Assembly: GCA_025210675.1 (NCBI GenBank)
Contig: JAOARU010000064.1
Location: 1 to 64,000 of the forward strand
Source: Candidatus Altimarinota bacterium
GTDB taxonomy: Bacteria > Patescibacteriota > Gracilibacteria > CAIRYL01 > GCA-016699755
Direction: 5' to 3'
Length of the DNA: 64,000 bases
How positions within the stretch are numbered: position 1 is the stretch's first letter; every line of letters begins with the position of its first letter. Made by a program: the position numbers and the translations under genes. The notes under the pieces are model-generated. The model was not told the DNA's origin, did not search any database, and saw nothing but the letters and a program-made list of their open reading frames with translations. This document shows positions 55,059 through 64,000 of the stretch, piece after piece.

Positions 55059-56867
55059 TTATTTAAAAAATGTTTTAAACTCACCTGAATCAAGAGTTTC
55101 TTTTTCTAAAAGCGCCTCAGAAATCTCTTTTAGTATATTTTTATTATCTTTAAGGATTTTTTCAGTTTTTACTAAAGCTTCATTTACAATTCCATGCACT
55201 TCTTTGTCTATTTTTTTTGCCGTTTCTTCTGATATGTCTTGATGTATTCCGTTTTCAACACCCAAGAAACTATTTCCACTATCACTAAATGATATAGGCC
55301 CAATTGAGCTCATACCAAATTTTGTTACCATGTTTTTAGCTATTTTTGTGGCTCTTTCCAAGTCATTTGTAGCTCCTGTTGCAGGCTCGCCAAATGTTAA
55401 GCTTTCAGCAACAAATCCTCCCAAAAGCACACAAATCTCCTCTTTTAACTTAGTTTTTGTGTAGTTAAATGATTCACCCTCAGGTATACTCCAAGTAGAG
55501 CCAAGCGACATACCCCTTGGAATAATAGTAACCTTATGAACAGGGTCAGGTGTCTCAAGTAAATGCGCCACAATAGCATGTCCTGCTTCATGATATGCTG
55601 TTACTTTTTTATCTTTCGAATTTAAAATACGTGATTTTCTTTCAGGTCCCATAATCACCTTTTCGGTAGCTATTACTAAATCTTTTTGAGAAATAGATTT
55701 TTTACTTGATTTGCCTGCATATATAGCAGCTTCATTCATAATATTTGCGAGTTCTGCACCAGCAAAACCGGCTGTCATTTGTCCTATTTTTTCTAAATCA
55801 ATATTTTTACCCATTTTTTTACCCTTTGTATGCACTTCTAAAATTGCAATGCGATCTTTTAAATCAGGCTTATCTATTATCACCCTACGATCAAAGCGCC
55901 CAGGTCTCATAAGTGCCTTATCAAGCACATCAGGGCGATTTGTAGCAGCCATAACTATCACATTTGCATTATCCTCAAATCCGTCCATTTCAGACAAAAT
56001 TTGATTAAGTGTCTGCTCTCTTTCATCGTGTCCACCTGACATTCCACCCACGCCTCTTTGGCGACCTACTGCGTCAATTTCATCAATAAAAATAATTGCA
56101 GGCGAGTTTTTCTTGGCTTTTTCAAACAAATCCCTTACACGACTTGCTCCAACACCTACAAACATTTCTACAAACTCAGAACCAGATATAGAAAAAAAAG
56201 GCACATTTGCTTCACCAGCAACAGCTTTTGCAAGTAGTGTCTTACCTGTACCGGGACTACCAACCAGCATCACACCTTTTGGTATCTTTGCGCCAATATC
56301 TGTGAATTTTTTAGGATGTTTTAAAAAATCCACTATTTCTTCAAGCTCATTTTTAGCTTCTGTGCAGCCCGCAACATCTTTAAATGTTGTTTTTTTGCCT
56401 TTTACTGAAAAAAGACGAGCTTTTGATTTTGCAAAAGAAAAGTTATTTCCAGCTCCTTTTTGAACCTGTTTCATCATAAAAACCAGGATTGCTACAATAA
56501 TAACAAATGGCAAAATATCTCCTAGTATCCCCACAAAAAACTCACTAGCACTTGTATCAACAACTTCAACTTGAGTGTCTACATCATCTCTTAATAGTCC
56601 CAAATCTGAAATATTTTGATTTTCTTCTTTGAAGGTTTTTTTAATTTCACCATCTTTTAACTTAAAGGCTATCTCTTTGCCTTTTACTTCGATTTTTTCA
56701 ATCTTATTTTCACTATATAACTTGGTCATTTCTGAGACTGATACGGTCTCTATTTTTTTTTGTTCAGCAAAAAAATCTTCAGGCTTGAGAGTAGCCCACA
56801 ACGCAGTAAGCACAAAAATTACAGCTATAAAAGTAAACCAAGGACTTTTTGAATTTTTATTTTTCAT
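55059..56867 (-). CDS. ftsH: ATP-dependent zinc metalloprotease FtsH
   Basis: This 602-residue inner-membrane AAA+ protease degrades misassembled membrane and regulatory proteins. It has two N-terminal TM helices (about 9-27 and 111-132) around a periplasmic domain, Walker A GSPGTGKT (203-210), [15 protein letters not shown], the second region of homology [20 protein letters not shown] and the zinc site HEAGH near 427. It heads the minus-strand operon ftsH-STAS-thyX-MBL-GlmU-like. Confidence 0.97.
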   Translation of the reverse strand: MKNKNSKSPWFTFIAVIFVLTALWATLKPEDFFAEQKKIETVSVSEMTKLYSENKIEKIEVKGKEIAFKLKDGEIKKTFKEENQNISDLGLLRDDVDTQVEVVDTSASEFFVGILGDILPFVIIVAILVFMMKQVQKGAGNNFSFAKSKARLFSVKGKKTTFKDVAGCTEAKNELEEIVDFLKHPKKFTDIGAKIPKGVMLVGSPGTGKTLLAKAVAGEANVPFFSISGSEFVEMFVGVGASRVRDLFEKAKKNSPAIIFIDEIDAVGRQRGVGGMSGGHDEREQTLNQILSEMDGFEDNANVIVMAATNRPDVLDKALMRPGRFDRRVIIDKPDLKDRIAILEVHTKGKKMGKNIDLEKIGQMTAGFAGAELANIMNEAAIYAGKSSKKSISQKDLVIATEKVIMGPERKSRILNSKDKKVTAYHEAGHAIVAHLLETPDPVHKVTIIPRGMSLGSTWSIPEGESFNYTKTKLKEEICVLLGGFVAESLTFGEPATGATNDLERATKIAKNMVTKFGMSSIGPISFSDSGNSFLGVENGIHQDISEETAKKIDKEVHGIVNEALVKTEKILKDNKNILKEISEALLEKETLDSGEFKTFFK

Positions 56868-56941
56868 CGTATTAATTTTCTCAAATAATTACAAAAATAT
56901 CAAGTTAAGAAGTACTTTCTAAGCTTATTATAAATCAAAAA

Positions 56942-56969
56942 TAAAAAACTGCCATACAATAATGACAGT
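56942..56969 (-). terminator. Terminator of topA
   Basis: On the minus strand ACTGTCA-TTATTGTA-TGGCAGT pairs with one G-U wobble and is followed by TTTTTTATTTTT. It lies 10 bp past the topA stop and separates topA from ftsH. Confidence 0.8.
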
Positions 56970-56979
56970 TTTTTTAAAT

Positions 56980-59181
56980 CTACTCTGCTTTTGGTTTTTC
57001 CCATGAGGAATAATCACAATCAGGATACCTCTCGCAACCCCAAAACACCTTACCTCTTTTGCTTTTTTTCTCTACTATATCACCTTTTTTGCAGGCTGGG
57101 CATTTGACACCAATAGATTTCAGAATCGGTTTTGTGGTTTTGCATTTTGGATAGCCTGAGCAAGCCAAAAACGTACCAAAACGACCCTTTTTGACAACCA
57201 TTTTTTCGCCACATTTTTCACATTTTTCATTTTCAAACTCTTTTTCCAATAATTCCATCTCTTTTTCTGCTTCTGGATCTTCATGAAGAGGTTTTGCATG
57301 TTTGCAATCAGGAAATCCGGTACATGATAAAAATTTACCAAAACGAGAAAGCTTGATTTCCATTGGTTTACCACATAACTCACAAACTTCATCTGTTTTT
57401 TCGCTAATTATATCGCTTTTTTTAATTTCTTTATCTTTTACACCAATCAAATCATGAAAAGGCTTGTAGAAATTATTTAAAAATTCTATATAGTCATTAT
57501 TTTCTGTGGCTATTTTATCAAGATCTTCTTCCATATTAGCTGTGAACTTTAAATTAACAATATTTTCAAAATGTTTTTCTAATAATTCAGTAACCACAAA
57601 AGCTGTATCAGTAGGAGATAGAGCTTTTCCATCTTTTTGGACATAACCCCTTGATTGCACAGTTGAGATAGTTGGTGCATAAGTTGATGGACGACCAATG
57701 CCCTCTTCTTCCATTTTTTTAACCAAAGACGCCTCAGTGTATCGTGCAGGCGGTTTTGTAAAATGTTGTTTTGGCTCTATTTTGTCTGCTTTTAGCATTT
57801 CGCCCTCGTTTAGTTCTGGGATTTTTTTCTCAAAATCCTTTGCAGTTTTTTCATCATCATTGTCAGTGTCTTCACCTTCGATATATAGTGCTAAAAATCC
57901 AGGAAAAACAACCCTCTGCCCTGTTGCTCTAAATGTATAGGTTTTATTAGCTTTTACACCTAGGTCAACAGCAGTGTTTTTGAGCTTTGCTTCTTGCATT
58001 TGGCAAGCCACCGTTCTTTTCCAGATCAAATCATACAATTTCAACTCATCAGCTGTTAATTTACTTGCAATATCATCAGGTTTTACAGAAATCTCAGTAG
58101 GGCGAACAGCCTCATGAGCTTCTTGCGCACCTTTTTGTTTTTTCTTATAAATACGTGGGCTTACAAGCGAATAATCTTTACCAAATTCTTTTTCAATTAC
58201 ACTCTTGGCATCTTTTAAGGCTTTATCAGACAGACTAGTTGAGTCTGTTCTCATGTATGTGATCAGACCTGTTCCTGTGCTACCCCCTTCATACAACTTC
58301 TGGGCTACTGTCATCGTTTTTTTAACTGAAAACCCCAATTTTCTCGAGGCTTCCTGCTGAAGTGTAGAAGTAGTAAAAGGTGCAGCAGGACTTCTTTTTG
58401 TATCTTTTTCAGTTATACCACTTACTTCAAACTGCTTACCCTTAATTGCATCAAGTACTGCATCTGATTCTGCTTTATTTTTTGGGACAAATTTTTTGCC
58501 ATCTATTTTTTGAAACTGAGCTTTAAAGTTAATCTTGTCTTTATTAAACAATCCATCAATAGTCCAGTATTCTTCAGCATTAAAAGCCTGAATTTCACGT
58601 TCACGATCCACTATTAACTTTACAGCCACACTTTGAACACGTCCTGCCGACAATCCAAAACGGATTTTTTTCCAAAGAAGAGGAGATAGCTCATAACCCA
58701 CCAATCTATCCAAAATACGACGAGCTTGTTGAGAAAAAACCAAACTTTCGTTGATTTCACGAGGTGTTTCAATAGAGTGCAATATTGCATCACGAGTAAT
58801 CTCATGAAATACAATTCTTTTTACATCATTTGTCTTTTTTGGCTTCAAGACTTGTAATAAATGCCAACCAATAGCCTCTCCTTCACGGTCCTCATCCGTT
58901 GCGATCCACAACGTGGTGTCCGCTTCAAAGTGTTTTTTTATTTCGCCCAATTGTTTTTTTTGACGAGGAAGCGTGATATATAAAGGTTCAAAATTATTTT
59001 CAACATCAATAGCCAGAGACGCATAAGGCAGCGTTCTTTTTGATGGAGGTAGGTCAGCTTTTTTGGTTGGCAAATCTCTAATATGACCATACGAGCTAAG
59101 CACCTTATAATCCTTACCAAGAAATTTTGAAATAATCTTGGCTTTTGTAGGGGATTCCACTATTACTAAATTTTTTGCCAT
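56980..59181 (-). CDS. topA: DNA topoisomerase I
   Basis: This 733-residue type IA enzyme relaxes negative supercoils. It has an N-terminal TOPRIM domain (KNLVIVESPTKAKIISKFLG, ATDEDREGEAIGWHL), the catalytic tyrosine in GLITYMRTDSTSLS near residue 308, and three C-terminal four-Cys zinc ribbons (CELCGKPMEIKLSRFGKFLSC, CEKCGEKMVVKKGRFGTFLAC, CPACKKGDIVEKKSKRGKVFWGC). It is monocistronic with its own terminator and is divergent from HU. Confidence 0.97.
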   Translation of the reverse strand: MAKNLVIVESPTKAKIISKFLGKDYKVLSSYGHIRDLPTKKADLPPSKRTLPYASLAIDVENNFEPLYITLPRQKKQLGEIKKHFEADTTLWIATDEDREGEAIGWHLLQVLKPKKTNDVKRIVFHEITRDAILHSIETPREINESLVFSQQARRILDRLVGYELSPLLWKKIRFGLSAGRVQSVAVKLIVDREREIQAFNAEEYWTIDGLFNKDKINFKAQFQKIDGKKFVPKNKAESDAVLDAIKGKQFEVSGITEKDTKRSPAAPFTTSTLQQEASRKLGFSVKKTMTVAQKLYEGGSTGTGLITYMRTDSTSLSDKALKDAKSVIEKEFGKDYSLVSPRIYKKKQKGAQEAHEAVRPTEISVKPDDIASKLTADELKLYDLIWKRTVACQMQEAKLKNTAVDLGVKANKTYTFRATGQRVVFPGFLALYIEGEDTDNDDEKTAKDFEKKIPELNEGEMLKADKIEPKQHFTKPPARYTEASLVKKMEEEGIGRPSTYAPTISTVQSRGYVQKDGKALSPTDTAFVVTELLEKHFENIVNLKFTANMEEDLDKIATENNDYIEFLNNFYKPFHDLIGVKDKEIKKSDIISEKTDEVCELCGKPMEIKLSRFGKFLSCTGFPDCKHAKPLHEDPEAEKEMELLEKEFENEKCEKCGEKMVVKKGRFGTFLACSGYPKCKTTKPILKSIGVKCPACKKGDIVEKKSKRGKVFWGCERYPDCDYSSWEKPKAE

Positions 59182-59561
59182 TTGCTTTTGTTTTATAAAA
59201 ATCTATTATAAATTGCTAAAAAATTTTAAATTTTGCAAATTTTTTTTATCACTATTATATATAGTAGTGAATTTTAGATCATTATTTATTTAAATAATTA
59301 TTAATCAATAATACGGCTTAAATAAGTCATATTTAATAATTATCTATATATATTTTATAACATAAACAAAAATAGTCAATAATCAACAAAAAACCGCTTT
59401 ACAAAGCCAATAAAGATTTTTAAATAAATTTTTAATATCAATTTTTACAGTATTTTTTTGGCTTAAAAAAGCCACTTGACGAAAGAAAGCCCAAATACTT
59501 GACTTCGTATTTTTAAAAAGTTAAGATATTTTTGAATTTTTTAACTTTTTTGACATTAACC
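59182..59561. other. AT-rich divergent promoter region of topA and HU
   Basis: No gene is present. A near-perfect palindrome spans 59249-59270 (TCACTA arms, two mismatched centre positions) and a TATAAT on the minus strand lies about 29 bp before the topA start. A small stem TGGCTT/AAGCCA (59458-59475) precedes the HU promoter. Both neighbours act on DNA topology and architecture, so shared control is possible. Confidence 0.5.
59499..59527 (+). promoter_or_regulatory. Promoter of the HU gene
   Basis: TTGACT (59499-59504), 17 bp, TAAGAT (59522-59527). The start would be near 59534, giving a leader of about 28 nt that is T-rich and lacks a Shine-Dalgarno sequence before ATG 59562. Confidence 0.65.
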
Positions 59562-59837
59562 ATGACAAAAGGAGACCTTATCAACGCAATTGCTGCTGGT
59601 GCAGGAATTACAAAAAAAGCTGCTGGAGATGCTCTTCAGGCCTTAATTGATGCTGTTACAGCTGAACTTAAAAAAGGCGGAACAGTTACAGTAACAGGTT
59701 TTGGTACTTTTCGTGTATCAAAAAGAGCTGCTAGAACTGGTGTAAACCCAAGAAACCCAAATGAGAAAATCAAAATTCCTGCAATGAACCTTCCAACTTT
59801 CAAAGCAGGTAAGGCTCTTAAAAACGCAGTTAGATAA
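59562..59837 (+). CDS. HU-family DNA-binding protein
   Basis: This 91-residue nucleoid protein bends and compacts DNA as a dimer. It has MTKGDLINAIAAGAGITKKAAGDALQALIDAV, GGTVTVTGFGTFRVSKRAARTGVNPRNPNEKIKIPA with the DNA-intercalating RNP, and KAGKALKNAV. ATG 59562 is the family start; the ATG at 59532 falls at the predicted transcription start. It has its own promoter and terminator. Confidence 0.96.
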   Translation: MTKGDLINAIAAGAGITKKAAGDALQALIDAVTAELKKGGTVTVTGFGTFRVSKRAARTGVNPRNPNEKIKIPAMNLPTFKAGKALKNAVR

Positions 59838-59858
59838 TCAGCGTTGATATTTTAATTA

Positions 59859-59889
59859 TAAAAGTCCTCCGTAAAAAGAGGACTTTTTT
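59859..59889 (+). terminator. Terminator of the HU gene
   Basis: AAAGTCCTC-CGTAAAAA-GAGGACTTT forms a 9-bp stem followed by a T run. It lies about 22 bp past the HU stop. Confidence 0.85.
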
Positions 59890-60004
59890 AGTATTTAAGC
59901 CATTTTGATTTAATTTTTTTTATATATCTTTACAAAAAAAGTAAAAACCACCCTTGAATAAAAAGCCAAAAACTGGCAAAATGTCTACTGTTTTATTCAA
60001 AAAA

Positions 60005-62359
60005 ATGAAATTATCCCTTTCTTGGCTTAAAGATTTCATTGATCTCAAAGAGCAAGACCCTCAAAAAATAGAAGCAAAACTCACAGAATCCATTGCAGAA
60101 GTTGACGGTTTAGAGGATTTTTCTCAGAAATTTGACAAAATATTAATTGGTGAAATATTGGAAATTTATCCTCATCCTGAGGCTGATAAAATCCAGATCA
60201 CAAAAACAATAGCAGATAAAGAGCGTACTATTATATGTGGCGCTACCAATATTAAAGTTGGACAAAAAATTCCTACATGTATTCCAGGAGCAAAAATAGG
60301 CGATTTCGTGATTGGAGAACGCAAAATGCGTGGTGTGATGTCAGAAGGCATGCTTTGTTCTGAGCGAGAGCTTGGGATTTCAGATGAAGGCGAGGGAATC
60401 ATGATACTTGACTCCGACTTAAAAGTAGGAGAGCCTTTTGCAAAAAGCGTAGGGCTTGATGATATTGTTTTTGAGATAGACAACACAGCAATAACCAACC
60501 GTCCTGATTTATTTGCTCAATATGGTTTTGCTAGAGAGCTTGTTTCTGCAGGCCTAGCTGAATGGAAAGACGACAAAAAGACTTATGTTGAGCAATTAGA
60601 CAAAAAATCAACTGAATATGAAAAAAACTCAGAAATACATTTTAATGTTGAAATAAAAGACCCAGCACTTTGTACAAGATGGTGTGGTATAGAGATAGAG
60701 GGTGTCCAGATAGAACCTTCGCCTGATTGGATACAAAAAAAACTACTTACTGCTGATATTCGTCCCATTAACAATATTGTTGATATTACAAACTATGTGA
60801 TGCTTGAGCTTGGTATGCCAATGCACGCTTTTGATAAAGACAAGATTGTAGGCACTGATTTAACAATGCGTGAATCAAAAAAAGGCGAAAAGATAACATC
60901 ACTCGACGACAAAGTACATGAACTAGACGAGGGAGTGATAGTATTTGAAGATGGACAAGGCTTATTTGATCTTTGTGGTTTAATGGGAGGTGCTTCTTCT
61001 TGTATCGAAGACACCACAACAAATCTCTTAATACATGCTCCTATATATGATCCTGTCAAAATTCGCAGAAATGCGATTAAACTAAACCATAGGACTGATG
61101 CAGCAGTGATTTATGAAAAAACAGTACCAAATTCAGTGGCAATGGCAGGACTAATGTTGACAGTAAAATTAATTGAAGATCTTTGCCCTGAAGCAAAAGT
61201 AGCCTCAAAAGTAAAAGACATTAAAAACTACAAAGACCAAGAAAGAATAATTGATTTTGATATAACACTAATTACCAGAATGATCGGCAAAGAGATTCCA
61301 GAATCTCAAATTAGAGATATATTGGAAAATCTTGGCTTTGAAATAGACACCAATTGGAACATAAAAATCCCAAGCTTTAGACATAGAGACATAGAAATCC
61401 CAGAAGACATAGCAGAGGAGGTAGTGCGCATGTATGGACTTAACAACATCGTTGAGGCAGCACCATCTATTCAAATGTCAAAATTTACAAAAGAACCAAA
61501 AAAAGCTCTTCAAGATAAGCTTTCTCAAAAACTGGTTGAACATGGTTTTTGTGAGGTGATTAATTTTGCATTTTTAGGCGAGGAATTACTCGCAAAATGT
61601 TCTCTTGAGAAAAATAGCCATACTATTGAAGTTCTAAATCCTATCTCAAGTGAGACAGAACTAATGAGACAAGATTTATTGCCTAGGATTTTAGAAAATG
61701 CTGAGAAAAATATTCGTCATAAAAAACAGTTTGCACTATTTGAATGCGGAAAAATATTCAATATTTACTCAAATACCAAAGAGGAAAAAACCATGATCCA
61801 AGGACTTATGGTTGGTACAGATTTTTATACTACAAAAAATATCATTAACAATGTTTTGAGTAGTCCAAAATTCAAAGAAGCCAAAAATAAGCCAAACTAT
61901 GCACACAAAGCTCGTGTAACGGATATTTATATTAATAAAAAATTAATAGGTCAAATTACAGAATTATCTAATAAAATCATTAAAAATTTTGACCTACCTG
62001 AGACTTGCACAATGTTTAGTATTGATCTTGATACACTAAGCAATATCCAAAAATCACTAATGACATATTCCAAGATTGCACGTTTTCCGAGTGTAGAATA
62101 CGATGTGTCATTTCTTGTTCCAGAGCAAGAAAAAGCTCAAAAAGTGCTTTTATGCCTAGACAATCTCGATAAATTAATCATAAAAAAAGAAATCATAGAA
62201 ATTTACCAAGGCAAAAGCGTTCCTGAAAATATGAAAAGTATCACGCTTGGATTTGAATTTAGGGCAGATGACAGGACTCTTGAGGAAAAAGACATAAAAC
62301 TCCTTGAAAAAAAAATAATTTCCACTTTGGAAAAAAACAATTTCAAAAAAAGATTTTAA
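60005..62359 (+). CDS. pheT: Phenylalanyl-tRNA synthetase beta subunit
   Basis: This 784-residue beta subunit carries the B1-B8 modules. The start MKLSLSWLKDFIDL is canonical, so I chose ATG 60005 over the upstream TTG 59954. An EMAP-like tRNA-binding domain follows (about 39-150, ILIGEILEIYPHPEADKIQ), then the B3/B4 editing domain, B5 and the catalytic-like core, and a C-terminal anticodon-binding ferredoxin fold (YSKIARFPSVEYDVSFLV). pheS, normally directly upstream, is not in the window. lysC follows after 9 bp. Confidence 0.96.
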   Translation: MKLSLSWLKDFIDLKEQDPQKIEAKLTESIAEVDGLEDFSQKFDKILIGEILEIYPHPEADKIQITKTIADKERTIICGATNIKVGQKIPTCIPGAKIGDFVIGERKMRGVMSEGMLCSERELGISDEGEGIMILDSDLKVGEPFAKSVGLDDIVFEIDNTAITNRPDLFAQYGFARELVSAGLAEWKDDKKTYVEQLDKKSTEYEKNSEIHFNVEIKDPALCTRWCGIEIEGVQIEPSPDWIQKKLLTADIRPINNIVDITNYVMLELGMPMHAFDKDKIVGTDLTMRESKKGEKITSLDDKVHELDEGVIVFEDGQGLFDLCGLMGGASSCIEDTTTNLLIHAPIYDPVKIRRNAIKLNHRTDAAVIYEKTVPNSVAMAGLMLTVKLIEDLCPEAKVASKVKDIKNYKDQERIIDFDITLITRMIGKEIPESQIRDILENLGFEIDTNWNIKIPSFRHRDIEIPEDIAEEVVRMYGLNNIVEAAPSIQMSKFTKEPKKALQDKLSQKLVEHGFCEVINFAFLGEELLAKCSLEKNSHTIEVLNPISSETELMRQDLLPRILENAEKNIRHKKQFALFECGKIFNIYSNTKEEKTMIQGLMVGTDFYTTKNIINNVLSSPKFKEAKNKPNYAHKARVTDIYINKKLIGQITELSNKIIKNFDLPETCTMFSIDLDTLSNIQKSLMTYSKIARFPSVEYDVSFLVPEQEKAQKVLLCLDNLDKLIIKKEIIEIYQGKSVPENMKSITLGFEFRADDRTLEEKDIKLLEKKIISTLEKNNFKKRF

Positions 62360-62368
62360 TTATTCCCA

Positions 62369-63739
62369 ATGATTGTCATGAAATTTGGAGGAACCTCTAT
62401 GGGCTCTTCCGTAAACATCAAAAATGTTGCAGACATAGTCTTAAAAGCCAAAAGAAAACCAATAGTGGTGGTTTCTGCTATGACAGGTGTCACAAACATG
62501 CTGCTTGAAGCATCAAGCAATGCAATTAGCAAGAAGTCTTTTGCTTCTACTAAAAACATAGTCAAAAAAATCAAAGAAAAACACAACAAAACAGCCTCAG
62601 AACTAGTTTCTGACAAGGCTATTTTGTCAGACTGTGTTGATTATATTGATTCTGAACTTGATCATTTGGAGAATTTTTTAGAAGCACTTTCTTTTATTAA
62701 AGAACTTACTCCGACATCATACGACAAAATTGTCGCAATAGGAGAAAAATTATCAGCAAAACTACTAGCTTCACATATTAAAAACAGAGGCAAAAAAAGT
62801 GAATACGTCAATTTGGAGCAAGTTATACAAAGAGAGCACAAGCGTGTAGACAATGCCTTTTATGTAACACTTGAGAAACGCATGAATGAAAAAATCACCT
62901 CAATCATGGTAGACCAAGGCGCAATACCTGTTTGTACTGGATTTTTTGGAAAAATTCCAGGAGGCATTATTTCAGCTGTTGGAAGAGGTTATTCTGATTT
63001 TTGTGCAGCAATACTTGGCTCAGCATTTAAAGTAAAAGAAATCCAAATCTGGACAGATGTTGACGGAATCATGTCGGCTGATCCAAGAGTAGTTGATAAG
63101 GCAGTTATTCTTGATGAGGTATCATTTAATGAAGCAGCAGAAATGTCTAGCTTTGGAGCAAAAGTTATTCATCCGCAGACTATTTGGCCTGCTGTAAAAC
63201 GCAATATTCCTGTGTGCATCAAAAACACCATGAATCCTATCGCAAAAGGCACCTTGATTACCCAAGATGGTAAATTATCAAACAGAATCTGCAAAGCTAT
63301 TACAGCCAAAAAAGGTATAAATATAATTACCATCATGTCTTCTCAGATGCCAAACAAGCATGGCTATATGCGTAGTGTGCTGGAGATTTTTGACAAATAC
63401 GAGATCAGCATAGACATTATTGCTACATCTGAAATAGCAGTTTCTTTTAGTATTGAGCGTTCACTCAAAGACCTTGATGTAAAGCATGCACTGATAGACC
63501 TAAAGAAATTTGGAAAAGTTCTCACAGCTCAAAATCAAGCGATAGTTGCCTGTATTGGTAATGAAATGGGTGAAAGAATTGGTAGCGGATCAAGTATCCT
63601 CAAATCAATTGCATCACAAGGCTTAAATGCCAGTGTGATCTCAAGAAATGCACTCAAAACTAATATTTCTTGCGTAATTGAAGAAAAAATGGCTAATGAA
63701 GTCGTAAAAACTTTACATAAAGATATTTTAGAATCTTAA
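62369..63739 (+). CDS. lysC: Aspartate kinase
   Basis: This 456-residue enzyme phosphorylates aspartate in the first step to lysine, threonine and methionine. It has MKFGGTSMGSS at the start, VVVSAMTGVTN, GRGYSDFCAAILG, WTDVDGIMSADPRVV and two C-terminal ACT domains (about 315-456) for feedback control. It is immediately followed by asd (gap 1 bp), so the two first steps of the pathway are cotranscribed. Confidence 0.96.
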   Translation: MIVMKFGGTSMGSSVNIKNVADIVLKAKRKPIVVVSAMTGVTNMLLEASSNAISKKSFASTKNIVKKIKEKHNKTASELVSDKAILSDCVDYIDSELDHLENFLEALSFIKELTPTSYDKIVAIGEKLSAKLLASHIKNRGKKSEYVNLEQVIQREHKRVDNAFYVTLEKRMNEKITSIMVDQGAIPVCTGFFGKIPGGIISAVGRGYSDFCAAILGSAFKVKEIQIWTDVDGIMSADPRVVDKAVILDEVSFNEAAEMSSFGAKVIHPQTIWPAVKRNIPVCIKNTMNPIAKGTLITQDGKLSNRICKAITAKKGINIITIMSSQMPNKHGYMRSVLEIFDKYEISIDIIATSEIAVSFSIERSLKDLDVKHALIDLKKFGKVLTAQNQAIVACIGNEMGERIGSGSSILKSIASQGLNASVISRNALKTNISCVIEEKMANEVVKTLHKDILES

Positions 63740-63740
63740 T

Positions 63741-64000
63741 ATGAAAAAAATCGGAATAATTGGAGCAACAGGAGTAGTAGGACAAGAAATGATCAATTGT
63801 CTTTATGATAGAAACTTTCCTATGTCAGAATTGAGACTGTTTGCTTCTGCAAGGAGTGCAGGCAAAAAAGTCTCAACACCAAAAGGAGAGCTTACAATTG
63901 AAGAATTTAGTGTAGAAGAAGCTAAAAAATCAGACATAGTACTGATGGCTGTTTCAGGTAGTTTCGCCAAAGAATACGCACCTCAAATCACAGAGGGTGA
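63741..64000 (+). CDS. asd: Aspartate-semialdehyde dehydrogenase (partial, runs off the window)
   Basis: The first 86 codons are present. MKKIGIIGATGVVGQEMI is the NADP-binding Rossmann start. LRLFASARSAGKKV and DIVLMAVSGSFAKEYAPQI follow as in Asd. The enzyme reduces aspartyl phosphate made by LysC, whose gene ends 1 bp upstream. The 3' part lies beyond the window end. Confidence 0.93.
   Translation, partial: MKKIGIIGATGVVGQEMINCLYDRNFPMSELRLFASARSAGKKVSTPKGELTIEEFSVEEAKKSDIVLMAVSGSFAKEYAPQITEG

Overview
The window is a gene-dense, AT-rich bacterial chromosome segment. It carries about 54 protein genes, three tRNAs and no rRNA. UGA is used as a normal stop (dus, murG and secA all end in TGA) and a release factor 1 gene is present, so the code is 11. 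This excludes the UGA-glycine lineages (Gracilibacteria and Absconditabacteria in the strict sense). The gene content fits Patescibacteria (CPR), perhaps a Peregrinibacteria-like lineage: paired PilT ATPases, short TrbC/VirB2-like membrane proteins, an archaeal-type 3-dehydroquinate synthase, a two-OB-fold SSB, SLH and beta-helix surface proteins, FmdB, and scattered rather than clustered housekeeping genes. The phylum is an inference; no marker phylogeny was possible here.

Layout. 1-6963: a large SLH/RlpA/CAP cell-surface protein, two tandem PilT-like ATPases and an unknown coiled-coil membrane protein. 7015-9799: a YjdF-like membrane protein and RidA, facing a minus-strand operon made of a Met-rich secreted repeat protein, an ECF sigma factor and a putative three-TM anti-sigma factor. 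10005-13154: dus-ftsW-murG. 13220-17082: envelope genes (NBR1-like Ig protein, membrane-anchored beta-helix, MscS channel) with a lone fumarase beta domain among them. 17337-19176: ssb and archaeal-type aroB. 19282-25463: a small unknown gene, gyrA, and a large FecR-domain protein. 25521-30916 (minus): secA-prfA-CBS-ion transporter. 31061-36639: tRNA-Ser, enolase, an O-antigen-ligase-like protein, a MopE-motif/VirB2-like protein, and the queuosine pair yhhQ-tgt. 36706-44078: rpsF-rpsR, tlyA, gatB, an RNA m5C methyltransferase, FmdB, valS. 44230-46385: a second VirB2-like protein, a PRC-barrel-like protein, and an ArsR repressor/permease operon with a perfect palindromic operator. 46449-59181 (minus): tRNA-Leu, tRNA-Cys, a lipoprotein, mfd, dnaN, an AT-rich gap with a 47-bp direct repeat, then a GlmU-like enzyme, a ComEC-like hydrolase, thyX, a STAS protein, ftsH and topA. 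59562-64000: HU, pheT, lysC and the start of asd.

Regulation is readable. Several promoters match TTGACA-17-TATAAT closely and are followed by short A-rich leaders without a Shine-Dalgarno sequence. Strong hairpin/U-tract terminators separate units, and ATGA-type overlaps couple genes inside operons. The most unusual items are: the ECF sigma module, with a hairpin before the sigma start and a 146-bp antisense overlap with ridA; the MopE/VirB2-like fusion; two similar ATATCAA...TTGATAT inverted repeats 1 kb apart; a terminator that lies inside an opposing coding end; an 81-codon open frame without a normal start beside rpsF; and the 47-bp direct repeat beside dnaN.
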